Assembly (NCBI GenBank): GCA_034189505.1
Contig: JAXHUR010000002.1
Span: forward strand, 9,821 to 73,820
Origin: Geoalkalibacter_A sp034189505
GTDB taxonomy: Bacteria > Desulfobacterota > Desulfuromonadia > Desulfuromonadales > Geoalkalibacteraceae
DNA length: 64,000 bases
Direction: 5' to 3'
Positions 1-11,529 of the stretch are shown here, piece after piece (the first letter of the stretch is position 1; each line of letters opens with the position of its first letter). The notes under the pieces were generated by a model that was not told the DNA's origin, ran no database searches, and saw nothing but the letters and a program-made list of their open reading frames with translations. The translations under genes and the position numbers were made by a program.

Positions 1-1
1 G

Positions 2-1819
2 CAGACAGAAACGGCACAGAAGCGTTTTCAGCACATCTTCGACCATGCCGGTGATGCCCTGTTTTTCATCGACCCCACCAACGGCAGCCTTCTACAGGTC
101 AACCCCCAGGGGGAAAGGATGCTGGGCTACAGCCAGGAGGAGATTCGCAGGCAGTCCCTTTCGGTCCTTTTTCCCGGTCGCCAGATGCGTCGCTACCTGC
201 GACTGGTGCGCCGCGTCATGCGTGACGGCTACGGCGAGGAACAGGCATTGCAGCTGCGGCGCAAGGACGGTGAAAAACTGATCGGAGCGGTGCATGCCCG
301 CCTCGGCCAACTGGGTGAGCATCAGATCGTGCACGGCGTCATCCGCGATGTCACCCGCTTTCGGCAGGCGGAAAACGCGCTGCGCCGCAGAAATCGCGAA
401 CTGGTACTGCTCAATGAAATCGCCCGCAACATCGCTGGACGCAGCGGCCTCGACGAGCTGCTGCAGACCATTCTGGAGGACGTCATTGCCGTCTTTGAGG
501 CGCATGGCGGCGGCATCTTCCTGGTGCGCAACGAAGGCACCACTTTACAGCTGGCTGTTCATCGCAATATCAGCTCAGATGTTCTGACCGATATCCGCAA
601 CGTACCGCCGGGGCTCGGCCTGGCCGGCCGGGCGGCGGCCAGCGGACACCCGCAGGGTTCCGCCGACGTCCAGACCGATCTGCGCCTGCGCAGCCACGCC
701 ATCCGCAATGCCGGCTGGCGCGGCTTTCAGGCCATTCCGTTGACGGCTCAGGAACAGACCGTGGGCGTCCTGTTCTTATTCAACTATGATCGACGTGTTC
801 TCAATCGCGATGAACGCAGTCTGCTGATGGCCATCGGCCACCAGGTCGGCACGGCCATTCAGGGCGCCGAGCTTTTCGAAGCCCTCAAATGGCAGAACCG
901 GCTGACCAAAGCGAGCAACCGTGAACTGGAGCGCTCACGCGGCAAGCTGCGCGACAATCTGGCCCGGGTTCAGGACCACAACCGGGAGCTTAAACGCCTG
1001 GAGCGGATGAAAAGCAACTTCATGGCGCTGGCGTCCCACGAGCTGCGCACCCCGCTGACCTGCGTGATTTCAGGCACCCAGTTTCTGCGCGAAAACCTCG
1101 CCGGCCGCCTGCCGTCCGACGAGGTACAGCTCTTCGACGCCGTCCTGCGGGGAGCACAACGCCTCGATACCATTGTGCGCGACATGCTGGAAGCCGCCCG
1201 CCTGGAAACCAACTCTCTTTACCTGGCTCGCGAAAAGGTGGATCTGGCCGTTCTGCTGCGCAACCTGGGTGAAGAATTCAGCTCTGTCCTTTCTAAACGG
1301 CAGCTCTCCTTCGATCTGCAGGCCCCGTCTCACCCTCTTGAACTTACAGGCGACGCATTCCATCTCAAACGAACCCTGAGCCGCCTGATGGAAAATGCCG
1401 TCAAATACACGCCTTCGGGCGGTGAGATTGCCGTGCACAGCCGTTTGCGCTGCTTTGCCGAGATCCAGGCCGAAAGGTCGACCCTGGCGCCCTTCTCTCC
1501 CAACTTCTTCCGCAACACCATCGGAGGCCCCCTGGTACAGATTACGGTGCGCGACACCGGCATCGGAATCCAGCCGGGAGAGCATCTGCGCGTGTTCGAC
1601 AAGTTTTATGAAATCGGGGAGATCGACGCCCATTCCACATCCAGCACCCGCTTCGGCGGCAAAGGGGTCGGCCTTGGCCTGACGCTGGTCAAGGGGATGG
1701 TTGAGGCCCATGGCGGCATGGTATGGCTGGAAAGCTGCACCGACCAGCAGCCCGGCAGCGCATTTCACCTCCTCCTGCCTGTCAGTCTTGATTCTGTGCG
1801 GGAAGCAGCCTATGGCTGA
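2..1819 (+). CDS. PAS-GAF sensor histidine kinase (5' end outside window)
   Basis: The frame is open from base 2, so the start lies upstream. The first ~85 visible residues form a PAS domain (ending near a GYSQEE motif). A GAF-like region follows (roughly residues 150-285 of the visible part), then a short coiled-coil linker, a HisKA dimerisation domain with the H-box SHELRTPL, and a HATPase_c domain with N box (MENAVKY), G1 (DTGIGI) and G2 (GVGLGL). All catalytic motifs are intact, so this should be an active kinase. No transmembrane segment is visible in the part seen, which suggests a soluble or upstream-anchored sensor. Its stop overlaps the thpR start by 8 bases, so the two are probably co-transcribed. 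The signal sensed cannot be told. Confidence 0.9.
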   Translation, partial: QTETAQKRFQHIFDHAGDALFFIDPTNGSLLQVNPQGERMLGYSQEEIRRQSLSVLFPGRQMRRYLRLVRRVMRDGYGEEQALQLRRKDGEKLIGAVHARLGQLGEHQIVHGVIRDVTRFRQAENALRRRNRELVLLNEIARNIAGRSGLDELLQTILEDVIAVFEAHGGGIFLVRNEGTTLQLAVHRNISSDVLTDIRNVPPGLGLAGRAAASGHPQGSADVQTDLRLRSHAIRNAGWRGFQAIPLTAQEQTVGVLFLFNYDRRVLNRDERSLLMAIGHQVGTAIQGAELFEALKWQNRLTKASNRELERSRGKLRDNLARVQDHNRELKRLERMKSNFMALASHELRTPLTCVISGTQFLRENLAGRLPSDEVQLFDAVLRGAQRLDTIVRDMLEAARLETNSLYLAREKVDLAVLLRNLGEEFSSVLSKRQLSFDLQAPSHPLELTGDAFHLKRTLSRLMENAVKYTPSGGEIAVHSRLRCFAEIQAERSTLAPFSPNFFRNTIGGPLVQITVRDTGIGIQPGEHLRVFDKFYEIGEIDAHSTSSTRFGGKGVGLGLTLVKGMVEAHGGMVWLESCTDQQPGSAFHLLLPVSLDSVREAAYG

Positions 1820-2399
1820 AATCCGTGCCTTTATCGCCGTCCCTCTTTCTGAGAAAAACCTGGCGGCGGTCTCCGACCTGCGCCGCCGAATTGAATCCCG
1901 CTACCCGCAAATGCGCTGGGTACGCACCGACCAGATCCATCTGACCCTGCGCTTTTTCGCCGCGCTGCCGGAAGAAGACCTTGATCGAATTCACAGATCC
2001 ATGCTATCGGTAGGAGATTTACATGCCCCGTTCAGCGTGACGATTCGGGGGCTGGGCGGCTTTCCGCGACTGAATCGACCTCGCGTACTCTGGCTGGGGC
2101 TCGAACCGGCGGCGCCTCTCGCTGCACTTTATCGCAGGCTGGTGGACGCCCTTCGGCTGGAGGGCTTCGCGCCGGAAGAGCGACCGTTCAAACCCCATGT
2201 CACTCTCGCTCGCGCCCGGCAGCGGAGCGGGGAAGAGATCAAACCGCCGGCCTGGGGGTACAGCTGGTGCGGCGGCTCGCTGGACGTCAACGAGATGATT
2301 CTCTACCGCAGTCGCCTGAGCCCGCAAGGTGCTGTTCACACCCCTCTGTACCGGGTCGGCCTGAACGGCACTTCATCGAAAAAAGAACATCACCCATAA
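1812..2399 (+). CDS. thpR: RNA 2',3'-cyclic phosphodiesterase (2H family)
   Basis: 195-residue protein of the 2H phosphoesterase / LigT-ThpR family. Family members hydrolyse 2',3'-cyclic phosphate ends of RNA to 2'-phosphates and were first seen as tRNA 2'-5' ligases. Both HxTx signatures are visible: HLTLRFF in the first half and HVTLAR in the second, which supply the two catalytic histidine/threonine pairs. The start chosen (MAEIRAFIAV) matches the family N-terminus and overlaps the preceding kinase stop. recA follows after a 28-base gap with its own ribosome site, so this gene is probably the upstream member of a recA transcription unit. Confidence 0.9.
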   Translation: MAEIRAFIAVPLSEKNLAAVSDLRRRIESRYPQMRWVRTDQIHLTLRFFAALPEEDLDRIHRSMLSVGDLHAPFSVTIRGLGGFPRLNRPRVLWLGLEPAAPLAALYRRLVDALRLEGFAPEERPFKPHVTLARARQRSGEEIKPPAWGYSWCGGSLDVNEMILYRSRLSPQGAVHTPLYRVGLNGTSSKKEHHP

Positions 2400-2427
2400 A
2401 CAGCTATGAACCTGGAGGTTTTCCAAT

Positions 2428-3447
2428 ATGGCCGACGACAACCGCAACCGTGCCATTGACCTGGCCATCGGTCAGATCGAAAAACAATTCGGCAAAGGCA
2501 GCATCATGCGCCTCGGCGAAGATGTCGCTCTGCCCGGCGTCGAAGCAATCCCCACCGGAGCCCTCTCTCTCGATATCGCCCTGGGAGTGGGCGGCGTGCC
2601 GCGCGGGCGGGTTATCGAGATCTACGGCCCGGAATCATCGGGCAAAACCACCCTGGCGCTGCACATTGTCGCCGAGGCCCAGAAAAAAGGGGGAATCGCC
2701 GCCTTCGTCGATGCCGAGCACGCTCTCGACATCCAGTATGCGAAAAAGCTCGGGGTCAAGACCGACGATATTCTCGTGTCCCAGCCCGATACCGGCGAGC
2801 AGGCGCTGGAGATCGCCGAAGTGATGGTCCGCAGCGGCGCTATCGACATCCTGGTGGTCGACTCGGTAGCGGCGCTGACTCCGCGTGCCGAAATCGAGGG
2901 GGAGATGGGAGATTCCCATGTCGGCCTGCAGGCGCGCCTCATGTCGCAGGCCCTGCGCAAACTCACCGGCACGATCAGCAAATCGAAGACCTGCGTTATC
3001 TTCATCAACCAGATCCGCATGAAGATCGGCGTCATGTTCGGCAACCCCGAAACGACTACCGGCGGCAACGCGCTCAAGTTCTACTCCTCGGTGCGCCTCG
3101 ACATCCGCCGCATCGCGGCCCTGAAGCAGGGGCAGGAATCCATCGGCAACCGGACCCGCGTCAAAGTGGTGAAAAACAAGGTGGCCCCGCCTTTCAAGGA
3201 GGCCGAGTTCGATATCATGTACGGCACCGGCATCAGCCGCGAAGGGGATCTCATCGACCTGGGCGCCAATGTCGATATCGTCGAAAAAAGCGGCTCCTGG
3301 TATTCGTTCGCCGGCGAGCGTATCGGACAGGGCCGTGAAAACGCCAAAACATTTCTACGTGAACACCCGGACGTGGCCCAGGCCATCGAAGACCGTCTGC
3401 GTGAGCACTTCGGGCTGAACCCTCCCGCGGAAAAACCTGAGGAATAA
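2428..3447 (+). CDS. recA: Recombinase RecA
   Basis: 339 residues, of normal length. RecA forms ATP-dependent filaments on single-stranded DNA, catalyses strand exchange and stimulates LexA cleavage. Walker A (GPESSGKT) is at residues 67-74 and the Walker B-like segment ILVVDSVAAL follows. The L2-region signature with FINQIRMKIGVMFGNPETT is present, and the C-terminal tail is acidic as in the family. A strong ribosome site (GGAGG) lies 9 bases before the ATG. No LexA box was recognised in the short gap to thpR. pilT starts only 5 bases after the stop. Confidence 0.98.
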   Translation: MADDNRNRAIDLAIGQIEKQFGKGSIMRLGEDVALPGVEAIPTGALSLDIALGVGGVPRGRVIEIYGPESSGKTTLALHIVAEAQKKGGIAAFVDAEHALDIQYAKKLGVKTDDILVSQPDTGEQALEIAEVMVRSGAIDILVVDSVAALTPRAEIEGEMGDSHVGLQARLMSQALRKLTGTISKSKTCVIFINQIRMKIGVMFGNPETTTGGNALKFYSSVRLDIRRIAALKQGQESIGNRTRVKVVKNKVAPPFKEAEFDIMYGTGISREGDLIDLGANVDIVEKSGSWYSFAGERIGQGRENAKTFLREHPDVAQAIEDRLREHFGLNPPAEKPEE

Positions 3448-3452
3448 CCGCC

Positions 3453-4625
3453 ATGGACCTCAACGAAGTCCTGAAACTGGGATTGCGCGCGCGCGCCTCG
3501 GACATTCACATCAAGGCGGGGCTGCCCCCCGTCTACCGCATCGACGGCGCGCTCAAGCCGCTGCCCAACGCGCCGCGCATGATCTCCGAGCAGATCGCCA
3601 AGATGGCCGACGGAGTGATGAACGCATCTCAGAAGGCACATTTCGAAGAGGTGTATGAGGTTGACCTGGCCTACGGCGTACCGGGACTGGGCCGCTTCCG
3701 CGTCAACGTGTTCCGGCAGCGCGGCTCCGTTTCCATGGTGTTTCGCGTGATCCCCTTCAAGGTACAGAATCTCGATGAGCTGCAGCTGCCCGGCGTACTC
3801 AAGAAGATCGGTGAGGAGCAGCGCGGCCTGGTGCTGGTCACCGGCGCCACCGGTTCGGGGAAATCGACCACCCTGGCGGCGATGATCGACTACATCAACG
3901 GCACTCGCACCAGCCATATCGTCACCATCGAAGATCCGATCGAATACCTGCATCGCGACAAGCGCAGCATCGTCAATCAGCGTGAAGTCGGCTTCGACAC
4001 CGAAAGTTTCGATGTAGCGTTGAAAAGTGCCCTGCGTCAGGACCCCGACGTTATCCTGGTGGGGGAGATGCGCGACTACGAAACGATCGAAACCGCGCTG
4101 ACTGCAGCGGAGACCGGCCACCTGGTCCTCTCCACCCTGCACACCATCGATGCCCCGGAAACCATCAACCGCATCGTGTCGGTGTTCCCCCCGTATCAAC
4201 AACGTCAGATCCGCATTCAGCTGGCCAGCGTTCTCAAGGGCGTTGTTTCGCAGCGGCTGGTGCCGCGCGCCGACGGCAAGGGGCGCGTACCTGCGGTTGA
4301 AGTTCTGGTCAGCACGGCACGCACCCGCGAACTGATGGAGGACAAGGATAAGACCCGCCTGCTGCGCGATGCCATCCAGCAGGGCTTTGTCTCCTACGGC
4401 ATGCAGACCTTCGATCAATCATTGATGGCGCTGCTCAAGAAAAAGCTCATCACCTTTGACGAAGCGCTGCGCCAGTCCTCCAACCCGGACGATTTCAAAC
4501 TCAAGATGTCGGGAATATCTTCCACTTCGGATCTGAGCTGGGACGATTTCGAAAAAGAGGACGACACCGACGAAAGCGACGCCTCTGGAGAAAATGGAGA
4601 AGACCCGCAAATCGAAAGATTCTGA
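3453..4625 (+). CDS. pilT: Type IV pilus retraction ATPase PilT
   Basis: 390-residue secretion-superfamily ATPase of the PilT/PilU type, which drives pilus retraction and twitching at the inner face of the cytoplasmic membrane. The N-terminal domain carries the ASDIHIKAGLPP signature. Walker A (GATGSGKST) is at 131-139, followed by an Asp box, a Walker B region with DPDVILVGEMRD and the His box of the AETGHLVLSTLHT type. The last ~35 residues are an acidic Ser/Asp/Glu-rich tail not needed for the family call. PilU cannot be fully excluded without alignment. The 3' end overlaps recX by up to 32 bases, which implies translational coupling. Confidence 0.92.
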   Translation: MDLNEVLKLGLRARASDIHIKAGLPPVYRIDGALKPLPNAPRMISEQIAKMADGVMNASQKAHFEEVYEVDLAYGVPGLGRFRVNVFRQRGSVSMVFRVIPFKVQNLDELQLPGVLKKIGEEQRGLVLVTGATGSGKSTTLAAMIDYINGTRTSHIVTIEDPIEYLHRDKRSIVNQREVGFDTESFDVALKSALRQDPDVILVGEMRDYETIETALTAAETGHLVLSTLHTIDAPETINRIVSVFPPYQQRQIRIQLASVLKGVVSQRLVPRADGKGRVPAVEVLVSTARTRELMEDKDKTRLLRDAIQQGFVSYGMQTFDQSLMALLKKKLITFDEALRQSSNPDDFKLKMSGISSTSDLSWDDFEKEDDTDESDASGENGEDPQIERF

Positions 4626-5082
4626 CCCCATGGCGGCAGCCCTGCGGCTGCTGGAAAGACGCGACCGCTCCACGGCGGAGTTGACACGCGACCTGCACAA
4701 TCGCGGCTACGATGAAGAGCGCACCGCCGCCGTCATTGAGCGCTGCCGCGAGCTGGGCTATCTCAACGACCGCCGCTTTGCCGAAGAGCGCGCCCGCGCC
4801 ATGCTGCGCGACGGCCGCGGGGTCGGGCGCCGGATCGAACTTGATCTGCAGCGCCGGGGAATCGGGGCGGGAAAGGCGCGTGACGCCATCGACAAGGCAC
4901 AGCGCGAGCATCCCCCCGAACAGGTCGCACGCGATCTGCTGGCACGTCGTTTCCCCGGGTTTGTCTACAACCAGACAAACGACCGCGAAAAACGACGCGT
5001 CATGGCTTTTTTCCAGCGGCGCGGCTTTTCATTGGACCTGATTCTCGCTATTCTCAGAGAAACGGCTGAAACATCGCCGTGA
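4594..5082 (+). CDS. recX: Regulatory protein RecX
   Basis: 162 residues (150 if the in-frame ATG at 4630 is used). RecX binds inside RecA filaments and inhibits recombinase and coprotease activity. The sequence is charged and almost wholly helical, with the tandem three-helix repeats of the family: the RDRSTAEL segment, then RELGYLNDRRFAE and DREKRRVMAFFQRRGFS. The first ATG lies inside pilT; the second starts just after the pilT stop and gives a more usual N-terminus. Linkage to recA two genes upstream supports the assignment. Confidence 0.88.
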   Translation: MEKTRKSKDSDPMAAALRLLERRDRSTAELTRDLHNRGYDEERTAAVIERCRELGYLNDRRFAEERARAMLRDGRGVGRRIELDLQRRGIGAGKARDAIDKAQREHPPEQVARDLLARRFPGFVYNQTNDREKRRVMAFFQRRGFSLDLILAILRETAETSP

Positions 5083-5092
5083 GTTCCAGCCC

Positions 5093-5120
5093 TTGACAGA
5101 AACTTCTCTCCGCCTTTAAG
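5093..5120 (+). promoter_or_regulatory. Candidate sigma70 promoter for alaS
   Basis: TTGACA at 5093-5098 is a perfect -35. TTTAAG at 5115-5120 is a fair -10 (4 of 6), at 16-base spacing. This predicts a transcript starting near 5127, about 50 bases before alaS. It sits in the only sizeable gap between recX and alaS. Sequence match only. Confidence 0.4.
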
Positions 5121-5176
5121 CGGGGAACAGGCATAGAGATTCGATAAATACACAAGAAAGGCACATACGAACCGAC

Positions 5177-7822
<2,646 letters not shown>

Positions 7823-7841
7823 GAGTGAAAGGAAACATCGC

Positions 7842-8186
7842 ATGCAGGGAACTACGGTCAAAGCTGCCGAGCAGGCGGAATACACGCACCCGAAGCACAA
7901 GGACTATCATCTGCGTGATCTCGTTACCGCCGCGGTCAATCCGGACCTCTCCGTTCACCTCGGCAGGCTTGAGCCGGGGGGGGAAATCTACGTCCATACC
8001 CATGACGCCCAGACCGAAATCTTTCATATTCTCTCCGGACAGGCGGTCTGCACCATGGGGGAGAAAAAAATCGAGTACGGACCCGGCACCTGCGGCACCG
8101 CCCCGCCGGGGATCCTCCATGGCCTTAAAAACGAGGGACGGGAGCCGGTTGTTCTCATGGCCATGTTCACGCCGCCCTTGAAATAA
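7842..8186 (+). CDS. Small cupin-domain protein
   Basis: 114 residues with a single cupin_2 barrel. Motif 1 is visible as GGEIYVHTHDAQTEIFHILSG (two His and a Glu as likely metal ligands). Motif 2 is in PPGILHGLKNEG (the third His). The start is set by the GAAAGGA ribosome site just before ATG 7842. Cupins of this size bind a metal and act as sugar-binding, isomerase, dioxygenase or storage proteins; nothing here picks one. It lies 19 bases after alaS and 22 before the next gene, so it is probably co-transcribed. Confidence 0.8.
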   Translation: MQGTTVKAAEQAEYTHPKHKDYHLRDLVTAAVNPDLSVHLGRLEPGGEIYVHTHDAQTEIFHILSGQAVCTMGEKKIEYGPGTCGTAPPGILHGLKNEGREPVVLMAMFTPPLK

Positions 8187-8208
8187 ACGTGGGAGACACA
8201 GCGTAGCG

Positions 8209-9312
8209 ATGGACCTCGAATCGAGCTTGAACACAGCACAGCATACTCTCCTGTTGGTCGATGACGAGCCGATCATACGCGATCTCTGCGCCAAGGTACT
8301 CAGGGGATACCGCATCGTCGAAGCCGGCTCCGGGGAACAGGCGCTCGACATTCTTGATTCCACCCCGGTTGATGTCGTGCTGACCGATGTCATGATGCCG
8401 CGCATGAGCGGGCTTGAACTCCTTCACCGGATCAAGGAGCGGCAGCCCACTCAACCGGTCGTTGTCATGACCGGTTACGCCGACAAAGACGTCATCCTGA
8501 AGGCTCTCAAGGCCGACGCCGACGACTTCATCACCAAACCGATCAATCTGCTGCAGCTGCGTACCACCGTCGAAAAGGTCATCGAGCGCAAGGCGATGAA
8601 GGAGGAGCTGGTCGACCTCCAGCGCATGGACCGGCTCAAGACAGAATTTCTCGGCCTGATTTCCCACAAGCTCAAAACACCGACGACCGCTATCTCCCTC
8701 TTTATTCAGAATCTGGCCCACGGCATTGGAGACACAAAAGATCCCGCCTTTCAACGAACATTGAGAATGATCCTGGAGGAATCCGCCTACCTGGAGGATC
8801 TCATTCAGGATCTGCTTTCTTTCAGCAACATCATCTTAAAAGAAAACTCCCCTCAAGCCGGTGATATCGCCCTTGATGAACTGGCGCGTGCGCTGGTGAC
8901 GGAATTGATGCCGCGCGCCCGTGAGCGCAATATCACCATCGAGGCCGATTTCCCGGCAGGTTTTCCCACCGTGCGCGCCGACCGCGAGCACATGCGTTTC
9001 GTCCTGCACGCCCTGCTCGACAATGCCATCAAATTTTCCAGCGAAAATGGACATGTCAGCATTCGTGCGGATCAGAATCAGCATCAGCTGCGCATTCAGA
9101 TCCGAGACGATGGCATCGGCATGGCGCGCGAGGAAATCCCCAAGGTGTTCGAGAAATTCTACCAGGTCGACCCGCAGCGGACCGGGCAGGTTCGCGGTTT
9201 CGGCCTGGGACTTTATTACGCGCGCCGCTTCGTGCACCGGCTGGGCGGCAACCTCTCTCTGGAAAGCGAGCCCGGACAGGGAACCACCGCATCGATCACC
9301 CTGCCGCTCTGA
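8209..9312 (+). CDS. Response regulator-histidine kinase fusion with altered H-box
   Basis: 367 residues. The N-terminal receiver domain (about 12-130) has the DDE acidic pair (LLVDDEP), the phospho-acceptor Asp in VVLTDVMMP and the conserved Lys in FITKP. HisKA and HATPase_c domains follow, with N box LLDNAIKF, G1 DDGIGM and G2 GFGLGL. The H-box reads ISHKLKTP: the residue after the phospho-His is Lys rather than the usual Glu/Asp, which normally helps phosphoryl transfer. ATP binding looks intact, but autokinase activity may be weak or altered. There are no membrane segments. The partner is unknown. Confidence 0.85.
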   Translation: MDLESSLNTAQHTLLLVDDEPIIRDLCAKVLRGYRIVEAGSGEQALDILDSTPVDVVLTDVMMPRMSGLELLHRIKERQPTQPVVVMTGYADKDVILKALKADADDFITKPINLLQLRTTVEKVIERKAMKEELVDLQRMDRLKTEFLGLISHKLKTPTTAISLFIQNLAHGIGDTKDPAFQRTLRMILEESAYLEDLIQDLLSFSNIILKENSPQAGDIALDELARALVTELMPRARERNITIEADFPAGFPTVRADREHMRFVLHALLDNAIKFSSENGHVSIRADQNQHQLRIQIRDDGIGMAREEIPKVFEKFYQVDPQRTGQVRGFGLGLYYARRFVHRLGGNLSLESEPGQGTTASITLPL

Positions 9313-9346
9313 TCGCTCGCGTCACTTCACAATCCGGCATTTTTCT

Positions 9347-9374
9347 TTGTCTTATCGCGGCGCTGTGTTATATT
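9347..9374 (+). promoter_or_regulatory. Candidate sigma70 promoter for hslVU
   Basis: TTGTCT (9347-9352) and TATATT (9369-9374) are separated by 16 bases in the 110-base gap before hslV. A GGGAG ribosome site follows just ahead of the hslV ATG. Moderate match only; no heat-shock-type element was recognised. Confidence 0.35.
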
Positions 9375-9422
9375 CACGGTATTTTTCTGCGGCCTGGCCG
9401 CATTTTTTGATGGGAGCTTCCT

Positions 9423-9953
9423 ATGTTTCACGCAACCACCATCCTCTGCGTTCGTAAAAACAATTCAGTGGCCATGGCCGGCGACGGTCAGGTCAGTCTG
9501 GGCAATACCGTCATGAAGCACTCCGCCCGCAAAGTCCGTACGATGAATGACGGCAAAATCCTGGCCGGATTTGCCGGCAGCGCCGCGGATGCTTTCACCC
9601 TGTTTGAAAAATTCGAAGGCAAGCTGCAGGAAGCGGGCGGCAACCTGACCCGCGCCGCCGTGGCTCTGGCCAAGGACTGGCGCACTGACCGAGTGCTGCG
9701 TCGCCTGGAAGCGCTGCTGCTGGTCGCCGACAAGGAGAGCATGCTGGTGCTGTCCGGCACTGGCGATGTGATCGAGCCCGATGACGGCATTGCCGCCATC
9801 GGTTCGGGTGGATCCTATGCCCTGGCAGCGGCCCGGGCGCTGGTACACAACACTGACATGAATGCCGCCGACATCGCCGAGAAAGCCATGAAGATCGCGG
9901 CTGACATCTGCATTTACACTAACGATCAGATCAAGCTGGAGACCCTGTCGTGA
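9423..9953 (+). CDS. hslV: ATP-dependent protease peptidase subunit HslV
   Basis: 176 residues. The protein is a proteasome beta-like threonine peptidase that assembles as a double hexameric ring capped by HslU. The mature N-terminus begins at Thr5 (TTILCVRK) after removal of MFHA, giving the nucleophile. The conserved GDGQVSLG and the GSGGSYALAAARAL segments are present. The gene overlaps hslU by four bases (GTGA), so the subunits are translationally coupled. Confidence 0.97.
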   Translation: MFHATTILCVRKNNSVAMAGDGQVSLGNTVMKHSARKVRTMNDGKILAGFAGSAADAFTLFEKFEGKLQEAGGNLTRAAVALAKDWRTDRVLRRLEALLLVADKESMLVLSGTGDVIEPDDGIAAIGSGGSYALAAARALVHNTDMNAADIAEKAMKIAADICIYTNDQIKLETLS

Positions 9954-11287
9954 ATAATTTTACCCCGAGAGAGATCGTTTCCGAACTCGACCGCTATATC
10001 GTCGGCCAGCAGGCTGCCAAACGCGCAGTTGCGATCGCCCTGCGCAACCGCTGGCGCCGCCAGCAGGTCGATCCCGACCTGCGCGACGAGATCGCACCGA
10101 AGAACATCATCATGATCGGCCCCACCGGTGTCGGCAAAACCGAAATCGCCCGCCGCCTGGCCAAGCTGGCCCAGGCCCCCTTCATCAAGGTGGAGGCCAG
10201 CAAATTTACCGAAGTCGGCTATGTCGGGCGCGATGTGGAGAGCATGGTGCGCGACCTGGTGGAACTGGCCGTCATCATGGTGCGCGAGGAAGAAGCCGAA
10301 AGCGTGCGCCTCAAGGCCGAGGACCTGGCGGAAGACAAGCTCCTTGACCTGCTTCTCCCCGGAGAAGGGAGTTCGGTGCGCGCCGCCGACGAAGGCGGTG
10401 AAAGCAAACAGAGTACCCGCGACAAAATGCGCCGCCTGCTGCGCATGGGCGAGCTTGACGACCGCATGGTCGAAGTCGAGGCCGAAGTCTCCAAGGCCCC
10501 GTCCATGGAGGTGTTCACTCCGCAGGGAATGGAGGAAATGGGCTCCAGCTTCAAGGAGATGTTCGGCAACCTGTTTCCCAAGAAGACCAAGCGCCGCCGG
10601 GTCAAAGTGCGTGAAGCGCGTGAGATCCTCATTGAAAGCGAAGCCGAACGCCTGGTCGACATGGACAAGGTCAAGACCCTCGCCAAGGAGCGGGTCGAGC
10701 AAAGCGGCATCATTTTCATCGATGAGATCGACAAGGTGGCCAGCTCCGAGCATGGGCGCGGTCCCGACGTCTCGCGCGAAGGCGTGCAGCGCGACATCCT
10801 GCCCATCGTTGAAGGCAGTACAGTCAACACCAAGTACGGGCCGGTCAAGACCGACCACATCCTGTTCGTTGCCGCCGGTGCCTTCCACATGAGCAAGCCC
10901 TCAGACCTGATTCCTGAGCTGCAGGGGCGCTTTCCGATCCGGGTGGAACTCGACAGCCTCGGCGAAGCTGAATTTGTGCGCATTCTCACCGAGCCGAAAA
11001 ACGCCCTGACGCGGCAGTATTCCGCCCTGCTGGAAACGGAAGGGATCGAGCTGGTGTTCCAGACCGACTCTATCCATGAAATTGCCCGGACAGCCCAGGT
11101 CGTCAACGAGCGAACCGAAAACATCGGAGCCCGGCGCCTGCACACTATCGTCGAAAAGATGCTCGACGATCTGAGCTTCCGTGCACCGGAGTTGACCGAA
11201 AAGCGTATCGAGATCAATGCCGATTACGTGAAAGAAAAACTGGCCGATATCGTCAAGGACGAAGATCTTTCGCGGTATATTCTTTAG
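9950..11287 (+). CDS. hslU: ATP-dependent protease ATPase subunit HslU
   Basis: 445 residues of normal length, with a GTG start that overlaps the hslV stop. It is an AAA+ unfoldase of the ClpX type. Walker A (GPTGVGKT) is at 57-64. An HslU-type intermediate (I) domain follows at about 110-240, charged and helical, then Walker B (IIFIDEID) and a sensor region with GAFHMSKPSDLIPELQGR. It unfolds substrates and feeds them to HslV. It is the last gene before a 240-base repeat-filled gap, where the transcript probably ends or continues into argB. Confidence 0.97.
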   Translation: MNNFTPREIVSELDRYIVGQQAAKRAVAIALRNRWRRQQVDPDLRDEIAPKNIIMIGPTGVGKTEIARRLAKLAQAPFIKVEASKFTEVGYVGRDVESMVRDLVELAVIMVREEEAESVRLKAEDLAEDKLLDLLLPGEGSSVRAADEGGESKQSTRDKMRRLLRMGELDDRMVEVEAEVSKAPSMEVFTPQGMEEMGSSFKEMFGNLFPKKTKRRRVKVREAREILIESEAERLVDMDKVKTLAKERVEQSGIIFIDEIDKVASSEHGRGPDVSREGVQRDILPIVEGSTVNTKYGPVKTDHILFVAAGAFHMSKPSDLIPELQGRFPIRVELDSLGEAEFVRILTEPKNALTRQYSALLETEGIELVFQTDSIHEIARTAQVVNERTENIGARRLHTIVEKMLDDLSFRAPELTEKRIEINADYVKEKLADIVKDEDLSRYIL

Positions 11288-11294
11288 GGTGGTT

Positions 11295-11509
11295 GGCCAC
11301 TAAGACACGAAGAGCACCAAGAAAAAAAGCACCCTGAAACTCCTCCCCCCAGCGGGGGGAGGCTGGGAGGGGGGAGGCTGGGAGGGGGGAGGCTGGGAGG
11401 GGGGAGCGGGCAGCAGGGAAGAGACTGCCTCCACCCTAACCCTCCCCCGCTGGGGGAGGGGACAATTACTGTGTATAGTTTTTCTTCGTATCTTAGCGTC
11501 TTGGTGGCT
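11295..11509. repeat. Palindromic intergenic element with a second repeat nested inside
   Basis: The gap between hslU and argB is framed by inverted arms. The left arm (about 11295-11328) begins GGCCACTAAGACACGAAG. The right arm (about 11480-11509) reads, on the opposite strand, AGCCACCAAGACGCTAAG. Both arms run inward into A- or T-rich ends. The G/C-rich element at 11340-11461 lies between them, so one repeat has inserted into, or been captured by, another. The arrangement resembles a MITE-like element with no coding capacity. Confidence 0.6.
11340..11461. repeat. G/C-rich hairpin repeat, copy 1
   Basis: Each end is a hairpin built on CCCCCCAGCGGGGGG or CCCCCGCTGGGGG, and the ends are inverted relative to each other. 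Related copies occur at 23356-23449 and 57776-57868. This copy alone carries three tandem 15-base units (GGCTGGGAGGGGGGA, 11361-11405), where the others have one. It could act as an mRNA stability or termination structure, but no function is shown. Confidence 0.75.
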
Positions 11510-11529
11510 ATAAAAAAACAGGGGTTTTT

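Noticed and set aside
11361..11405. Short tandem units as a CRISPR array
   Set aside because: The 15-base units are directly adjacent with no spacers and lie within a palindromic repeat.
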